Below, one piece after another: positions 1 to 9,307 of a stretch of 64,000 nt of DNA (position 1 is its first letter; every line of letters begins with the position of its first letter). Origin of the DNA: Phyllobacterium pellucidum (GTDB taxonomy: Bacteria > Pseudomonadota > Alphaproteobacteria > Rhizobiales > Rhizobiaceae); contig NZ_JABUMX010000001.1 in NCBI RefSeq assembly GCF_013327855.1, positions 992,001 to 1,056,000 of the forward strand, read 5' to 3'. The position numbers were made by a program, and so were the translations under genes. The notes beneath the pieces were generated by a model. That model saw only the letters and a program-made list of their open reading frames with translations. It had not been told where the DNA came from and did no database searches.

Positions 1-405
1 TACACGGTCAAGCATGAGCGCTACGGCAATGCGCTGCGTGGCGGGCCGCGGCAACGTCTGTTCGGGCGCGACATGCGCCTGTCGAAGTTTCCATTGCTGT
101 GGGTCGATGACGCAACGCATTACCGCCTCGGAAGCATCCATGGACCGGCACCGTCGATGCGAAATTTCACGCCGATCACGGGTGTCCTGCTGCACTACCG
201 CTTTTCATCCGACTCCATCGACGAATTTCGCAAGATCGTCGAAGTTGGCGGCCATGCCGATGGCGGCGCCCATTACGGCGCCATTCTCGCCTCCCCGCAT
301 TTTTCTGAAGACTTCTCGCTCGCCTACCCCGGGTCATTGCGCTTCACCGGTTCCGAAGACCTCGTCGAACGCGGTTTCATGCTGGATTTGCGCCGCACAG
401 CATAG
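1..405 (+). CDS. Probable family 2 glycosyltransferase, C-terminal part
   Basis: The reading frame is open from base 1, so the gene starts left of the window and only its last 134 codons are seen. The visible part has the look of the C-terminal half of Rhizobiales glycosyltransferase family 2 proteins of the Glyco_tranf_2_4 kind: a 'MRLSKFPLLW' segment, then 'YRLGSIHG' and a 'GVLLHYRF' segment. The nucleotide-sugar binding DxD half is missing because of the window edge. It ends at a TAG 98 bases before the first copy of the tRNA-Phe repeat. The family assignment rests on this short C-terminal pattern and is moderate. Confidence 0.5.
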   Translation, partial: YTVKHERYGNALRGGPRQRLFGRDMRLSKFPLLWVDDATHYRLGSIHGPAPSMRNFTPITGVLLHYRFSSDSIDEFRKIVEVGGHADGGAHYGAILASPHFSEDFSLAYPGSLRFTGSEDLVERGFMLDLRRTA

Positions 406-502
406 TACTGGAGCAGCCGGTCATAGGGTCATTCGCGGGGAGACACTCGGTTTTGCCACGACATTGGCGTGGATTGGTTCGTAAATCGGGGGTTCACACG
501 AG

Positions 503-520
503 AAGTGGTGCCCAGACGCG
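503..520. repeat. Displaced copy of the tRNA-Phe 3' end (candidate att site)
   Basis: These 18 bases are identical to 2246-2263, which cover the last 15 bases of tRNA-Phe including CCA plus three bases beyond it. The rest of the tRNA is absent here. A short copy of a tRNA 3' end on the side to which the tRNA 3' end points is the usual footprint of an element integrated at a tRNA. Confidence 0.65.
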
Positions 521-620
521 AGCTTTTCAGGGAAGTCATAAAGGCAGTTAGCACAAAGTAGAATTGTTACTTCGCAACATTTTATGCTTGGATTCCCTCG
601 GCGCCCATGGGGACTGGTCG

Positions 621-1205
621 ATGGATTCTGCATATACGGTTCGATCGCGTGGGCGCTTTCTTTATTTACCACTTGCAGCAGCGTGCATCCTGCTATCGGC
701 GTGTGGCGATCGGTCGGCGGCAATCAAAGAACTGGGCGGGAAACAGATTCTCTGTCGGACCTATGATACTCCGACCAAAGAGGTCTTCGCACGCTTTCTT
801 GAAGCCGAGTTCGCGTCGTTTATGTTCGGTCCAGTCCCCAAGGATTATTTTGCCGAAAGTCGCCGCCTAAAGTTCACAGAAGCACTCCGCCAGATTGAAG
901 CCTCAAAGACTTTTAAAAAAACCGAGTGCGACCAATTGAGCCACGATTTGTGCCTGATGTCGGTGCAATGCCGCGAGGTTAATCTCGCGTCAATAAAACC
1001 CGTTGGAACGACGTATTTTCTCATTATCGATACAAAAGCTGGAGCGTTGATACCCATAGAAGCAAGCCGGAAATATGACGCGAACCCTGTGGATTCCGAC
1101 ACTGGGCGAAGGTCAAGCGGACTAGTCTTTAGAATCCAGACATCCGCAGACTTAAGAAAGCGACTTGACGAGACATTCGAAAGGTTTTGGCCGCTTGGAG
1201 AATAG
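621..1205 (+). CDS. Hypothetical lipoprotein
   Basis: This 194-aa protein is not recognised. From the ATG at 621 it begins with a basic stretch and a hydrophobic core ending in the lipobox LSAC, with the lipidated Cys at residue 28, so it should be exported and membrane-anchored. An upstream in-frame start at 564 would put 19 non-signal-like residues in front and is less likely. The mature part has four further Cys residues, which could form disulfides in the periplasm. It lies inside the interval bounded by the tRNA-Phe repeat and is followed closely by another exported hypothetical protein, so the two are probably co-transcribed. Confidence 0.6.
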   Translation: MDSAYTVRSRGRFLYLPLAAACILLSACGDRSAAIKELGGKQILCRTYDTPTKEVFARFLEAEFASFMFGPVPKDYFAESRRLKFTEALRQIEASKTFKKTECDQLSHDLCLMSVQCREVNLASIKPVGTTYFLIIDTKAGALIPIEASRKYDANPVDSDTGRRSSGLVFRIQTSADLRKRLDETFERFWPLGE

Positions 1206-1218
1206 AAGGCACGATATC

Positions 1219-1974
1219 GTGGCTGCCGCGTCCAGATGTGGACGAATGTTATTGGCCATTGTCACGCTCGTATGGGCGACGGCCACCTTATCTGACGAAT
1301 ATCCTTGCAAGCCGGTCCCGCCCAACGACACGAAGACGCGCTCCTTGCCGATCGATCCCGACTACCTGGTCAAATTCAAGCTCGTGGATGGCCCGGCATT
1401 TGCAATACCTTACGGCTATTACGGCTTTGCCCTTCCCGAAAAAGTGAACTGCCAGCCGTTGCGGGATGTCTTTAGCTTCAACTTCTGGATGCCCGATCTA
1501 AGGGCGCCAAAAAAAGACCCTTACGGGTTGGCCTATTTCCGGATTCAGGAGGATGGGCATCCGAAACCCGGTCCCGATGACTATATAGTCCAGGCACTCT
1601 TTGTTAAGCGGGCCACGGACGCGGATTATGCCAAGCATAAGTTGCCCTCGAGCTGGCTTTTCACCTGGTTGGGTGTTTATGACAATCGCTTTCTTCTGAG
1701 ACCCGAAGTGAATGGACTCCTGCGCGTCATCGATCTCGAGGCCGGCAGCAATCCCGCAGTAAAAACGGAAGACTACGTTCGCTTGGCCGATCCGCGCGAG
1801 GAAATTCGCTTGGAATGCTCTCCGGACACGCTCAATCCGACTTGCATATACTATATTTACCTAAGTGATTTGCAACTTTTGATCAAAGGCCGCTTTCCTT
1901 ACGATGCCCTGGCCCAATGGCGCCCGATTATGTCCGCCAATCGCACACTGATCGAACATTGGATCATTAAATAG
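1219..1974 (+). CDS. Hypothetical secreted protein
   Basis: This protein of about 251 residues is not recognised. The frame is open from 1165, but that start would overlap the preceding gene. GTG at 1219 (13 bases after the upstream stop) or ATG at 1246 gives a clean signal peptide: a basic start, the core LLAIVTLVWATA, then 'TLSDEYPCK'. The mature part is rich in Pro, Tyr and Asp, has Cys pairs near both ends and no transmembrane helix, suggesting a folded periplasmic or secreted protein. Together with the upstream lipoprotein it forms the whole cargo of the tRNA-Phe-bounded segment. The start is uncertain. Confidence 0.55.
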   Translation: MAAASRCGRMLLAIVTLVWATATLSDEYPCKPVPPNDTKTRSLPIDPDYLVKFKLVDGPAFAIPYGYYGFALPEKVNCQPLRDVFSFNFWMPDLRAPKKDPYGLAYFRIQEDGHPKPGPDDYIVQALFVKRATDADYAKHKLPSSWLFTWLGVYDNRFLLRPEVNGLLRVIDLEAGSNPAVKTEDYVRLADPREEIRLECSPDTLNPTCIYYIYLSDLQLLIKGRFPYDALAQWRPIMSANRTLIEHWIIK

Positions 1975-2245
1975 GCTCCAGTACCGTCTCGCCGCCCTGG
2001 TGTCTTTCGCTTGCAGCACCTCGGATCAATTTCGCAATATGGTTAACTTATTGAAGAAACCTATCTACCGAATGCAGCACGACAGCTACGTGGTAGCGAA
2101 ATGCCAGAAGGTGCTAGCAGACCTTGCTTTTGGTCGCTTCAAAAGACCGTCAGAAATTGAAACAAGTGCCCCACTTTTTGACGAACGAAATACGCCGAGA
2201 CAAAAGTGCGTTCTAAAGCATTGATCTAGAACGATAACGAGAGAA

Positions 2246-2263
2246 AAGTGGTGCCCAGACGCG
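2246..2263. repeat. tRNA-Phe 3' end, second copy of the 18-bp direct repeat
   Basis: This is identical to 503-520. It covers tRNA-Phe bases 2249-2263 and three bases downstream of CCA. It is the reference copy, inside the intact tRNA. Confidence 0.65.
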
Positions 2264-2324
2264 GATTCGAACCACGGACACGCGGATTTTCAATCCGCTG
2301 CTCTACCAACTGAGCTATCTGGGC
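2249..2324 (-). tRNA. tRNA-Phe (GAA)
   Basis: On the minus strand a 76-nt cloverleaf reads from GCCCAGA to the encoded CCA. The acceptor stem GCCCAGA/TCTGGGC pairs fully. The anticodon stem GCGGA/TCCGC encloses the loop TTGAAAA, giving anticodon GAA. The T-loop is TTCGAAT. The gene is intact and its 3' end is duplicated at 503-520. Confidence 0.95.
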
Positions 2325-2517
2325 ACTTCAGGGCTTTTTCCGTTGTCCGGCAAAGCTTGTGGACGGGGTTGGCTTTCCGTCAGAAGCGCGTGGGTTATAA
2401 CACTAAAAATCATCCTGTCCAGCATCAACTCGCGAATTTTTTGCCGTTTTTCTGCCTCTTGCAAAGGGCATGCATTGATGCGTTTGTTGATGGCATCGGA
2501 GACGGGATTCGCAACAT

Positions 2518-3603
2518 ATGGTTGAGACGGGGGAGAAGTCCGCCAAGGCTGGGGCCTTTGGCTGGGGAATTATTGGCAGCGGGGAGAGCGCCCGGCGTTT
2601 CGCGTCCGATCTTTCGCTGCTTCCCGATGCGGCGCTCGTCGCCAATCACTCGAGAATGCTCTCCAGCGCTGAAAAATTCCGCGAGACTTTCGGCAGCGCA
2701 CACGCCTATGCCGACCTTGATTCGTTCATCGCAGATCCCGCCATCGACGCCGTCTACATCGCAACACCAAGCTCGCTGCATCTCGCACAGGCGCTGAAGG
2801 CGCTGCGTTCGGGCAAGCCGGTGCTGATCGATAGGCCCCTCGCCCCTTCGCACACGGAAGCCGACGTTATCCAGCGCGAAGCCACACGCGGCAATATCCT
2901 TGCAATGGAAGCGGCCTCGGCGCGCTTCCTGCCCGCTGTGATTGCGGCCAAGAAGAAGGTCGATGCCGGCGAAATAGGTGCGGTACGGCGGATCACAGCC
3001 GAGCTGTCGGTATTGCACGCCTTCGACGCCGAAAGCCGGTTCTTCAACCGCTCGCTCGGCGGCGGCGCCGGGCTCACCTTCGGCACCGATTGCGTTTCGC
3101 TCGCCATGCATCTCCTGGGCCAGCCGCAGAAGGTCTCCGGCCTCTGGCACGCCGCGCCCAACGGCGTGGATATGCGCTGCGAAATTGCTCTGCACTACGA
3201 TGAGGCGGAAGCCAGGCTATCCTCAGGCCTCGATGAGGATGGAGCCAATCACTTCGTCATTGAAGGCGCCAAAGGCGCGATCCGGATCGACGCGCCATTT
3301 ACCGGCGCGCGCAGCCTGACCACCTTTCATGGCTTTGCGCTGACGCCGCCATTCGGGCCCCTGCCGGCAACGCGCGGCGTCCTCGGCAACCTCCTCGCCC
3401 GGCTGCCTATTCCCGGGCGGGCTGTCGAAGATCACCCCTTCTCAGGCACAGGTCTGCAATTTCAGACAATGGCGGTCATGGCGGCCATACGGGCCGGCAA
3501 GACGGGCGCTGAACTCATGCCGCTTGCCGACAGCATCAATGCCCTTCGCGCCGTCAACATCGTGCTGTCGCAGCCGGCAACACAGCGCATCATAAAGCTC
3601 TGA
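2518..3603 (+). CDS. Gfo/Idh/MocA-family oxidoreductase
   Basis: This 361-aa protein is a probable NAD(P)-dependent sugar or polyol dehydrogenase. The N-terminal Rossmann fold shows 'GIIGSGESARRFA' at about residues 17-29 and the segment 'DAVYIATPSSLH' typical of the family. The usual EKP motif appears as 'IDRPLA', so the lysine expected to take part in catalysis is replaced by arginine. The second domain carries the Gly-rich 'RSLGGGAG' segment and a C-terminal substrate-binding sheet. Its stop abuts the stop of the convergent yacG gene. The substrate cannot be read from the sequence. Confidence 0.85.
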   Translation: MVETGEKSAKAGAFGWGIIGSGESARRFASDLSLLPDAALVANHSRMLSSAEKFRETFGSAHAYADLDSFIADPAIDAVYIATPSSLHLAQALKALRSGKPVLIDRPLAPSHTEADVIQREATRGNILAMEAASARFLPAVIAAKKKVDAGEIGAVRRITAELSVLHAFDAESRFFNRSLGGGAGLTFGTDCVSLAMHLLGQPQKVSGLWHAAPNGVDMRCEIALHYDEAEARLSSGLDEDGANHFVIEGAKGAIRIDAPFTGARSLTTFHGFALTPPFGPLPATRGVLGNLLARLPIPGRAVEDHPFSGTGLQFQTMAVMAAIRAGKTGAELMPLADSINALRAVNIVLSQPATQRIIKL

Positions 3604-3807
3604 TCAATCCTCACTGTCGCTGTCGTCGGCGCTTTCGACCGCCGGCAGCACATAGGCGCCGGTCAACCAGCGGTTGAGGTCGACATTGCGGCAGCGCGCC
3701 GAACAGAACGGATAATGTTCGCGGTGCGACGGGCGCTTGCATTCGGGGCAAGGACGCGTCGGCCGAAGCGGCATGACCTTGGCTGTGCTCTTGTTTTCGT
3801 CAGTCAC
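3604..3807 (-). CDS. yacG: DNA gyrase inhibitor YacG (zinc-binding)
   Basis: This 67-aa protein is of the YacG family, known in E. coli to bind zinc and inhibit DNA gyrase. The four zinc ligands are visible as CPEC and, 15 residues on, CSARC, followed by the family segment 'VDLNRWLTGAY' and an acidic tail. I chose the GTG at 3807 because GAGGGGA lies about nine bases upstream. A TTG at 3843 would overlap the end of maf. It is the last gene of the infA-maf-yacG string. Confidence 0.88.
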   Translation of the reverse strand: MTDENKSTAKVMPLRPTRPCPECKRPSHREHYPFCSARCRNVDLNRWLTGAYVLPAVESADDSDSED

Positions 3808-3821
3808 GGGATCCGATCCCC

Positions 3822-4448
3822 TCAATGACCTGAATTCTGCCAATTGGCATAGACGGGGTAGCCTTCGCCATGCAAGAGGCTCGCAGTCTCATAGAGCGGC
3901 AGGCCGACCACATTGCTGTAGGAGCCGACCAGCTTGACGACGAAACCTCCGGCGAGGCCCTGGATGGCGTAGCCGCCGGCTTTGCCGCGCCATTCGCCTG
4001 ACGCAAGATAACTCTCCAGTTCCTCGCGCGAAAGACGCTTGAAGCGTACGCGCGTCTCGATGAGGTCCTGGCGCTGCTTGCCCTTCGGCGTGATCAGGCA
4101 AAGCCCGGTATAGACGCGGTGGGAGCGGCCGGAGAGAAGGCGAAGGCAGGCGGTGGCGTCATCGAGGATTTCGGCCTTCGGCAGGACGCGCCGTCCTACG
4201 GCGACCACCGTATCGGCGGCGATGATATAGGCTTCACCGAACTCGGCATCGCCCTTCAACTCCTCGGCGATCCGCTCCGCCTTGATGCGGGACAGGCGGC
4301 GTGCCAGCGAGCGCGGGTGTTCGGCGCGCAGCGGCGTCTCGTCCACGTCGGCAGGCAGCAGGCGGTCAGGTTCGATGCCGATCTGGCCCAGCAGGGCAAG
4401 ACGACGCGGCGAACCTGATGCAAGAACGAATTTTGGCTGATCGCTCAT
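3822..4448 (-). CDS. maf: Maf-like nucleoside triphosphate pyrophosphatase
   Basis: This 208-aa Maf-family protein hydrolyses non-canonical or modified nucleoside triphosphates to monophosphates, a house-cleaning activity historically linked to septum formation. It shows the family motifs in order: ASGSPRR near the N-terminus, 'IAADTVV' with the catalytic Asp in the middle, and 'KAGGYAIQG' in the C-terminal half. Start ATG 4448 is preferred over TTG 4451. It follows infA by 32 bases and precedes yacG by 14, so the three genes are probably one transcript. Confidence 0.93.
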   Translation of the reverse strand: MSDQPKFVLASGSPRRLALLGQIGIEPDRLLPADVDETPLRAEHPRSLARRLSRIKAERIAEELKGDAEFGEAYIIAADTVVAVGRRVLPKAEILDDATACLRLLSGRSHRVYTGLCLITPKGKQRQDLIETRVRFKRLSREELESYLASGEWRGKAGGYAIQGLAGGFVVKLVGSYSNVVGLPLYETASLLHGEGYPVYANWQNSGH

Positions 4449-4480
4449 CAAGGCATTTCCTGCGGACGGGTCCGGGCCGA

Positions 4481-4699
4481 TTACTTGAAGCGGTAGGTGA
4501 TGCGACCCTTGGTCAGATCGTAGGGAGTCATTTCGACAAGGACCTTGTCGCCGGCGAGAACGCGGATGCGGTTCTTGCGCATGCGGCCTGCCGTGTGGGC
4601 GATGATTTCATGATCGTTTTCAAGCTTGACGCGAAACATCGCGTTGGGCAGCAGTTCCGTCACGAGGCCGGGAAATTCTAGTACTTCTTCTTTCGCCAT
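4481..4699 (-). CDS. infA: Translation initiation factor IF-1
   Basis: This is 72 aa, the standard length for bacterial IF-1, which binds the 30S A site during initiation. The sequence is almost canonical: '[11 protein letters not shown]', '[12 protein letters not shown]', '[14 protein letters not shown]', then the closing 'KGRITYRFK'. The frame is open further upstream but the ATG at 4699 gives exactly the family start. A well-conserved gene heading the infA-maf-yacG string. Confidence 0.97.
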   Translation of the reverse strand: MAKEEVLEFPGLVTELLPNAMFRVKLENDHEIIAHTAGRMRKNRIRVLAGDKVLVEMTPYDLTKGRITYRFK

Positions 4700-4825
4700 G
4701 CGTAGTTCTATCTCCGAAAGGGCAATTTGTGGTCGTGCTCGACCGCAATTTTGGGCGGAACCTATAGTATTGCGCGCCATTTGTGAACAACGGAGTTCAG
4801 CAAATGCACGCAAGGGTTTGGCGGG

Positions 4826-5335
4826 TCAGTTCGCCGCCTTGAAACGTTCCTCGATGTGGCGTTTCAGGTTGTTGCGCACGTCGCGATAGGCATCGAGAAT
4901 CTGGGTGCGGCGCCCGCGTACGAGCGTCGGATCGGGCGTCGGCCAATATTCGACATGCACTGACGTCGTCCGGGTCAACTCAAGTGCCATATGGTGCGCC
5001 TTGGGCGACAATGTAATGATGAGGTCAAAATAATGATCCTCCAGTTCCTCGAAGGTCCGCGGCTGAACAGCAATGCGCTTGAGGCCGATCTCCGCCAGAA
5101 CTTCATCGACGAAATGATCGGGCTCGCCCTTCTCGACGCCTGCGGAGGCAACATAGACGGAAGAAGGCAGGAGGCTGCGCGCAAGCGCCTCTGCCATGGG
5201 CGAGCGGATTGAATTCTGACCGCAGATGAACAGCACCGCGCCTGGCATCGCGGATTTGGCGGGCCCTTCATCGTCCGGCAACTGGTCCGGACCGACGGGC
5301 GTCGGTTCGCCTATCCCCGCCAATGCAGCACACAA
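4826..5335 (-). CDS. Low-molecular-weight phosphatase family protein (ArsC-like)
   Basis: This protein has up to 169 residues. The phosphate-binding loop CX5R(S) is visible as CGQNSIRS with the nucleophile at Cys38 counted from the TTG at 5335, and the general acid Asp lies in 'PTPDPT' near the C-terminus, so the two catalytic elements of low-Mr protein tyrosine phosphatases or arsenate reductases are present. A start at ATG 5248 would leave only nine residues before the loop, so the longer form that overlaps the end of the UPF0262 gene by 25 bases is plausible. The substrate is unknown. Confidence 0.85.
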   Translation of the reverse strand: MCAALAGIGEPTPVGPDQLPDDEGPAKSAMPGAVLFICGQNSIRSPMAEALARSLLPSSVYVASAGVEKGEPDHFVDEVLAEIGLKRIAVQPRTFEELEDHYFDLIITLSPKAHHMALELTRTTSVHVEYWPTPDPTLVRGRRTQILDAYRDVRNNLKRHIEERFKAAN

Positions 5336-5796
5336 ACCAAGGTGAAGATGCGGCGCGCGGTATCAAAATCCACCTCGATCTTGCCGCTCAGGCGATCCAT
5401 CAGCGTCTGCGAGCCCTCATTGTGCAGGCCGCGCCGCCCCATGTCGATCGCTTCGATCTTGCTCGGGCTCGCCGAACGAATGGCTTCGTAATAGCTTTCG
5501 CAGATCATGAAGTAGTCCTTGACCACCTTGCGGAGCGGCGTCAGCGACAGGATGTGCGTAACGACATCGTCGCCGTTTTCGCGCGCGATCGCGAAGATCA
5601 GCCGCGATTCGACCAGCGACAACTTGAGACGGTACGGCCCGGGACCCTCGTCGTTTACGGGACGAAAACTGTTCTCCTCGATCAAATCGAAGATCGCGAC
5701 GGCACGCTCATGCTCGACATCCGGTGTCGAACGGCCGATCGTCTCGTCCAGTTCCACATCGATCAGCCGTGCATCGGTATCGCCCGTTGCTGTCAT
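5311..5796 (-). CDS. UPF0262 family protein
   Basis: This is a 161-aa cytoplasmic protein of the UPF0262 family, restricted to alphaproteobacteria and of unknown function. Recognisable segments are '[17 protein letters not shown]', '[16 protein letters not shown]' and '[15 protein letters not shown]'. It starts 7 bases after hisD ends and overlaps the following phosphatase gene, so the three are almost certainly co-transcribed. No catalytic motif is seen. Confidence 0.92.
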   Translation of the reverse strand: MTATGDTDARLIDVELDETIGRSTPDVEHERAVAIFDLIEENSFRPVNDEGPGPYRLKLSLVESRLIFAIARENGDDVVTHILSLTPLRKVVKDYFMICESYYEAIRSASPSKIEAIDMGRRGLHNEGSQTLMDRLSGKIEVDFDTARRIFTLVCVLHWRG

Positions 5797-5803
5797 TATC
5801 GTC

Positions 5804-7096
5804 CTAAAGGTTCAACCGGATCGCTACCGATCTGCCATGCGCATCAAGTCCTTCCGCGCGCGCAAGCTCGATTGCGGCCGGGCCCAGTACGCGCAACTGA
5901 TCGGCGCCAAGCTTCAGGATGGAGGTTCGCTTCATATAGTCAAGCACTGAAAGACCGGACGAAAAGCGTGCCGACCGCGCCGTTGGCAACACATGGTTCG
6001 AGCCCCCGACATAATCGCCGATGACTTCGGGCGTATGACGGCCGACGAAGATCGCGCCGGCATTGCGCACGCCTGCGAGCAATTTTTCCGGCTCGGCCGT
6101 GGCAATCTCGAGGTGTTCGGCGGCGATCCGGTTGACGAGGGGGAGCGAGGCTTCGAGATCGTCTACCAGAATCACGGCGCCGAAATCGCGCCAGCTCGCG
6201 CTCGCGGTCTCCCGGCGCGGCAGGGCAAGGAGTTGCCGCTCGACCGCTGCAGTGACAGCTTCGCCGAAAGCGGCGTCGTCGGTGATGAGGATCGACTGCG
6301 CGGCGCTGTCATGTTCGGCCTGGGCCAAAAGGTCAGCCGCGATCCATTCCGGATCATTCTCCTTGTCGGCAAGTATCAGCACCTCCGATGGACCAGCAAT
6401 CATATCGATGCCGACCGTGCCGAAGACACGGCGCTTGGCCGCAGCCACATAGGCGTTGCCCGGACCGACGATCTTGACCACAGGCGCGATCGTCTCGGTG
6501 CCATAGGCGAGCGCTGCGATCGCCTGCGCGCCGCCGACGCGATATATTTCCGAAACGCCCGCAAGCCGCGCGGCAACAAGGACGAGCGGATTGAGCTTGC
6601 CATCCGGGGACGGCACAACCATGACGACGCGCTCGACGCCGGCGACCTTGGCCGGAACGGCATTCATCAACACCGAGCTCGGGTAGCTCGCGGTGCCGCC
6701 TGGAACATAGAGCCCAACCGATTCGACAGCGGTCCAGCGCGAGCCGAGTTCGACCCCGAGCTCATCCGTGTAGCGATCGTCCTTGGGCAGCTGGCGCGCG
6801 TGGTGGGAGTGAATACGGTCGCGGGCGAGCGTCAGCGCTTCCACGGTCACTGCCGGCGCCGAGGCAACCGCGGCATCGATCTCGGCCGGCGAAATTGCAA
6901 TGCCATGCGTTGCGAGATCGATGCGATCGAAACGCCGGGAATATTCGATCAGCGCCGCGTCACCGTCGGCGCGCACGCGCTGAATGATCTCGGCAGCCGC
7001 GCGGTCCACATCTTCCGAGACCTCGCGCTTGGTGGCAAGGAAGGCAGAAAACGCCGCCTCGAAATCCGGTTGCGACTGCTTGAGGACAATGGCCAC
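5804..7096 (-). CDS. hisD: Histidinol dehydrogenase
   Basis: This 430-aa enzyme catalyses the last two NAD-dependent oxidations of histidine synthesis, histidinol to histidine. The start is a GTG at 7096 with AAGGAG about nine bases upstream. The zinc and catalytic residues sit in the expected places: 'LAQAEHD' (Gln and His ligands), 'AAEHLEI' (catalytic Glu-His pair), 'GGSNHVLPT', and the C-terminal 'GLDAHGRSV' His. Full length for the family. It sits between DUF2948 and UPF0262, away from other his genes, as is usual in Rhizobiales. Confidence 0.97.
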   Translation of the reverse strand: MAIVLKQSQPDFEAAFSAFLATKREVSEDVDRAAAEIIQRVRADGDAALIEYSRRFDRIDLATHGIAISPAEIDAAVASAPAVTVEALTLARDRIHSHHARQLPKDDRYTDELGVELGSRWTAVESVGLYVPGGTASYPSSVLMNAVPAKVAGVERVVMVVPSPDGKLNPLVLVAARLAGVSEIYRVGGAQAIAALAYGTETIAPVVKIVGPGNAYVAAAKRRVFGTVGIDMIAGPSEVLILADKENDPEWIAADLLAQAEHDSAAQSILITDDAAFGEAVTAAVERQLLALPRRETASASWRDFGAVILVDDLEASLPLVNRIAAEHLEIATAEPEKLLAGVRNAGAIFVGRHTPEVIGDYVGGSNHVLPTARSARFSSGLSVLDYMKRTSILKLGADQLRVLGPAAIELARAEGLDAHGRSVAIRLNL

Positions 7097-7116
7097 GTCA
7101 ATTGCTCCTTTGCCCG

Positions 7117-7554
7117 TCAGGCATCGTGGTCGGGCTTGAACGGGGTCTCCCAGGCGCCGCCAAGGTCGGTGAGTTGCGCCTCGATGGCCTCGACTTCGAC
7201 CCGCAAGGCCTTGCCGGCGGCAAAGGTCAGCTCGACCTCGCCCGACGGCGCGTCGCCGACGATAAAGCGGATCGCCAGCAGCGACAGGATGTCATCCTTG
7301 TACTTGCGATCGATCCCCGTGGCCTTGACGCTCATGACGCGATCAAAAAGGACGGCCGTCCGGCGACGCTCGAAGCTGCGATGGCGCTTGCCGTCGGCGG
7401 CGAGTTCCCAGACGAAGCGATTGACGGCGAGAACGAGCTTTTTCTCGGCGGCAAGGTAATCGATATCGCTCACCTTGAGCACGGAATCCTGCAGATGCGC
7501 GGAAAGAATCTGCAGGTCTTCCTCATCGAGCGCGATGAGTTTCAAAGTGTCCAT
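7117..7554 (-). CDS. DUF2948 family protein
   Basis: This 145-aa protein belongs to the alphaproteobacterial family DUF2948, of unknown function. The start at ATG 7554 gives the usual 'MDTLKLIALDEEDL' beginning; an upstream start at 7569 is possible. It is followed 20 bases later by hisD. Beta-rich, without signal peptide or membrane segment; its fixed position between murA and hisD is the only functional clue. Confidence 0.88.
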   Translation of the reverse strand: MDTLKLIALDEEDLQILSAHLQDSVLKVSDIDYLAAEKKLVLAVNRFVWELAADGKRHRSFERRRTAVLFDRVMSVKATGIDRKYKDDILSLLAIRFIVGDAPSGEVELTFAAGKALRVEVEAIEAQLTDLGGAWETPFKPDHDA

Positions 7555-7706
7555 GTCTACCCTATGCACAGCTTAACCGAGGCGCGGCACCGTCCCGGCG
7601 CCGCACACCCTTTCCTGTTAGAGGAAAGTGCGGACAAATGGAATTACAGACTTGGCAAAATCCGGAGCGAGTTCGGATCGAGACCCTGCGCCACCGATCG
7701 CGACGC

Positions 7707-8996
7707 CTAGTCGCTGATGCGTTGAACCTCGGCGCCGCAACGGGTGAGCTTCTCCTCGAGCCGCTCGAAGCCGCGATCGAGGTGATAGACGCGGTTGACG
7801 ACCGTTTCGCCCTCGGCGGCAAGGCCAGCGATGACCAAGGACACGGAGGCACGCAAGTCGGTCGCCATGACGGGTGCGCCCTTCAGCCGGTCGACACCCT
7901 CGATCTTGGCCGTCTGGCCTGAAAGGGAAATCCTGGCACCGAGGCGCGCCAGTTCCTGGACGTGCATGAAGCGGTTTTCGAAGATCGTCTCGGTAATGTG
8001 CGACGTTCCCTTCGCCTTGGTCATCAGACCCATGAACTGCGCCTGCAGATCGGTGGGGAAACCTGGGAACGGCTGCGTCGTCACATCGACGGGCATGATG
8101 CCGTGGCCATTGCGAACGACGCGCAGGCCGGAATTTGTCTCGGAGATTTCTGCACCTGCCTGGCCAAGCGTCGTCAGGGCCGCCTGCAGGAGGTTCGCGT
8201 CGGCGCCTTCAAGGATGACGTCGCCGCCGGTCATGGCAACGGCCATCGCATAGGTGCCGGTCTCGATGCGATCAGGGATGACGCGGACGCGCGCGCCCGA
8301 AAGGCTGGTGACGCCCTCGATGGTGATCGTCGCCGTCCCGGCGCCACTGACCTTGGCGCCCATCGCATTGAGGCAGTCCGCAAGATTGACGACTTCTGGC
8401 TCCTGCGCGGCATTTTCGATGATCGTGTCGCCCTTGGCGAGCGTCGCCGCCATCATCAGCACGTGGGTCGCGCCGACGGAAACCTTGGGGAAGGCAAAGC
8501 GCGCGCCGACGAGGCCGCCTTTCGCAGTTGCCTTGACGTAGCCGTTCTCGATTTCGATGTTGGCGCCGAGCGCCCGCAGGCCATCGATGAAAAGATCGAC
8601 CGGACGCGTGCCGATGGCACATCCACCCGGCAGCGATACGGTGGCGGTGCCCATGCGGGCGAGCAGCGGGCCGATCACCCAGAAGCTCGCGCGCATTTTC
8701 GAGACGAGTTCATAGGGAGCTGTCGTATCGACGATATGGCGGGCGCTGAAATGAATGGTGCGGGAATAGGCGCCGTCCTGGCGCTCGCGCCGGCCGTTGA
8801 CGGAATAGTCAACGCCATGATTGCCGAGGATGCGGATCAGCTGTTCGACATCGGCGAGATGCGGGACATTTTCGAGCGTCAGCGTATCATCGGTCAACAG
8901 CGAGGCGATCATCAGCGGCAGGGCCGCATTCTTCGCGCCGGAAATCGGAATGACGCCGTTGAGCTTGTTACCACCAACAATCTTGATGCGATCCAT
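7707..8996 (-). CDS. murA: UDP-N-acetylglucosamine 1-carboxyvinyltransferase
   Basis: This 429-aa enzyme transfers enolpyruvate from PEP to UDP-GlcNAc, the first committed step of peptidoglycan synthesis, in the cytoplasm. The catalytic loop '[15 protein letters not shown]' holds the fosfomycin-reactive Cys at residue 126. The substrate-binding '[11 protein letters not shown]' lies near the N-terminus. The start at ATG 8996 gives 'MDRIKIVGG'; 8-9 residues earlier is another in-frame option. DUF2948 and hisD follow. Confidence 0.97.
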   Translation of the reverse strand: MDRIKIVGGNKLNGVIPISGAKNAALPLMIASLLTDDTLTLENVPHLADVEQLIRILGNHGVDYSVNGRRERQDGAYSRTIHFSARHIVDTTAPYELVSKMRASFWVIGPLLARMGTATVSLPGGCAIGTRPVDLFIDGLRALGANIEIENGYVKATAKGGLVGARFAFPKVSVGATHVLMMAATLAKGDTIIENAAQEPEVVNLADCLNAMGAKVSGAGTATITIEGVTSLSGARVRVIPDRIETGTYAMAVAMTGGDVILEGADANLLQAALTTLGQAGAEISETNSGLRVVRNGHGIMPVDVTTQPFPGFPTDLQAQFMGLMTKAKGTSHITETIFENRFMHVQELARLGARISLSGQTAKIEGVDRLKGAPVMATDLRASVSLVIAGLAAEGETVVNRVYHLDRGFERLEEKLTRCGAEVQRISD

Positions 8997-9109
8997 ATCT
9001 ATCACTTTCGCGGGAAAGTCCCCGTCCTAACGTTTGAGCCCCATGCGGAGCCGGTTGCTGTAAACCATCCCACGGAATGGTTCAAGAAAGGCTTATGACC
9101 GGTTTCCGG

Positions 9110-9307
9110 TCAATCATGGTCCCCTTTGGAGGAACCGGCAGGTTTTTCCGCGGCCGCGACAATCCCCTCGTCCCGGTCGTCGGCGGCGCCGGCGCGGCGC
9201 GAACGCGCCTGTTGCTTGCGCCGTGCAAGATTGGCGCGAAGCTCATCCGAGCGTCGCTTCTCGCGACTTGATTGTTCGCGATTCGGGTTTTTCGACGACG
9301 AATTCAT
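9110..9307 (-). CDS. Small basic hypothetical protein upstream of murA
   Basis: This 65-aa protein is highly charged and probably disordered or helical: 'SSREKRRSDELRANLARRK' followed by a run of Ala/Arg and an acidic end. The ATG at 9307 has GGGACAGG just upstream. The frame is open for another 71 codons but those run into tRNA-Thr, so a long form is unlikely. It lies 113 bases before murA in the same orientation. Its function is unknown. Confidence 0.55.
   Translation of the reverse strand: MNSSSKNPNREQSSREKRRSDELRANLARRKQQARSRRAGAADDRDEGIVAAAEKPAGSSKGDHD

Larger units (their letters stand above)
503..2263. mobile_element. Candidate 1.7-kb mini-element or integration remnant at tRNA-Phe
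   Basis: The segment lies between the displaced tRNA-Phe end (503-520) and the intact tRNA-Phe (2249-2324, minus strand). The orientation is as expected: intact tRNA on one side, displaced 3' end on the side to which the tRNA 3' end points. It carries two hypothetical exported proteins and no integrase, so if it was mobile it is decayed or was mobilised in trans. Confidence 0.45.

Noticed and set aside
2000-2224. Possible 74-aa gene before tRNA-Phe
   Set aside because: Non-ATG start without ribosome site and no recognisable pattern; lies in the non-coding end of the tRNA-Phe-bounded segment.
5993-7459. Long plus-strand open frame (488 codons) across hisD and DUF2948
   Set aside because: It is antisense to two well-supported genes and its product is Arg/Asp-rich without motifs; a by-product of GC-rich codon use.
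7962-9098. 378-codon plus-strand frame over murA
   Set aside because: Antisense to murA, without recognisable domains.
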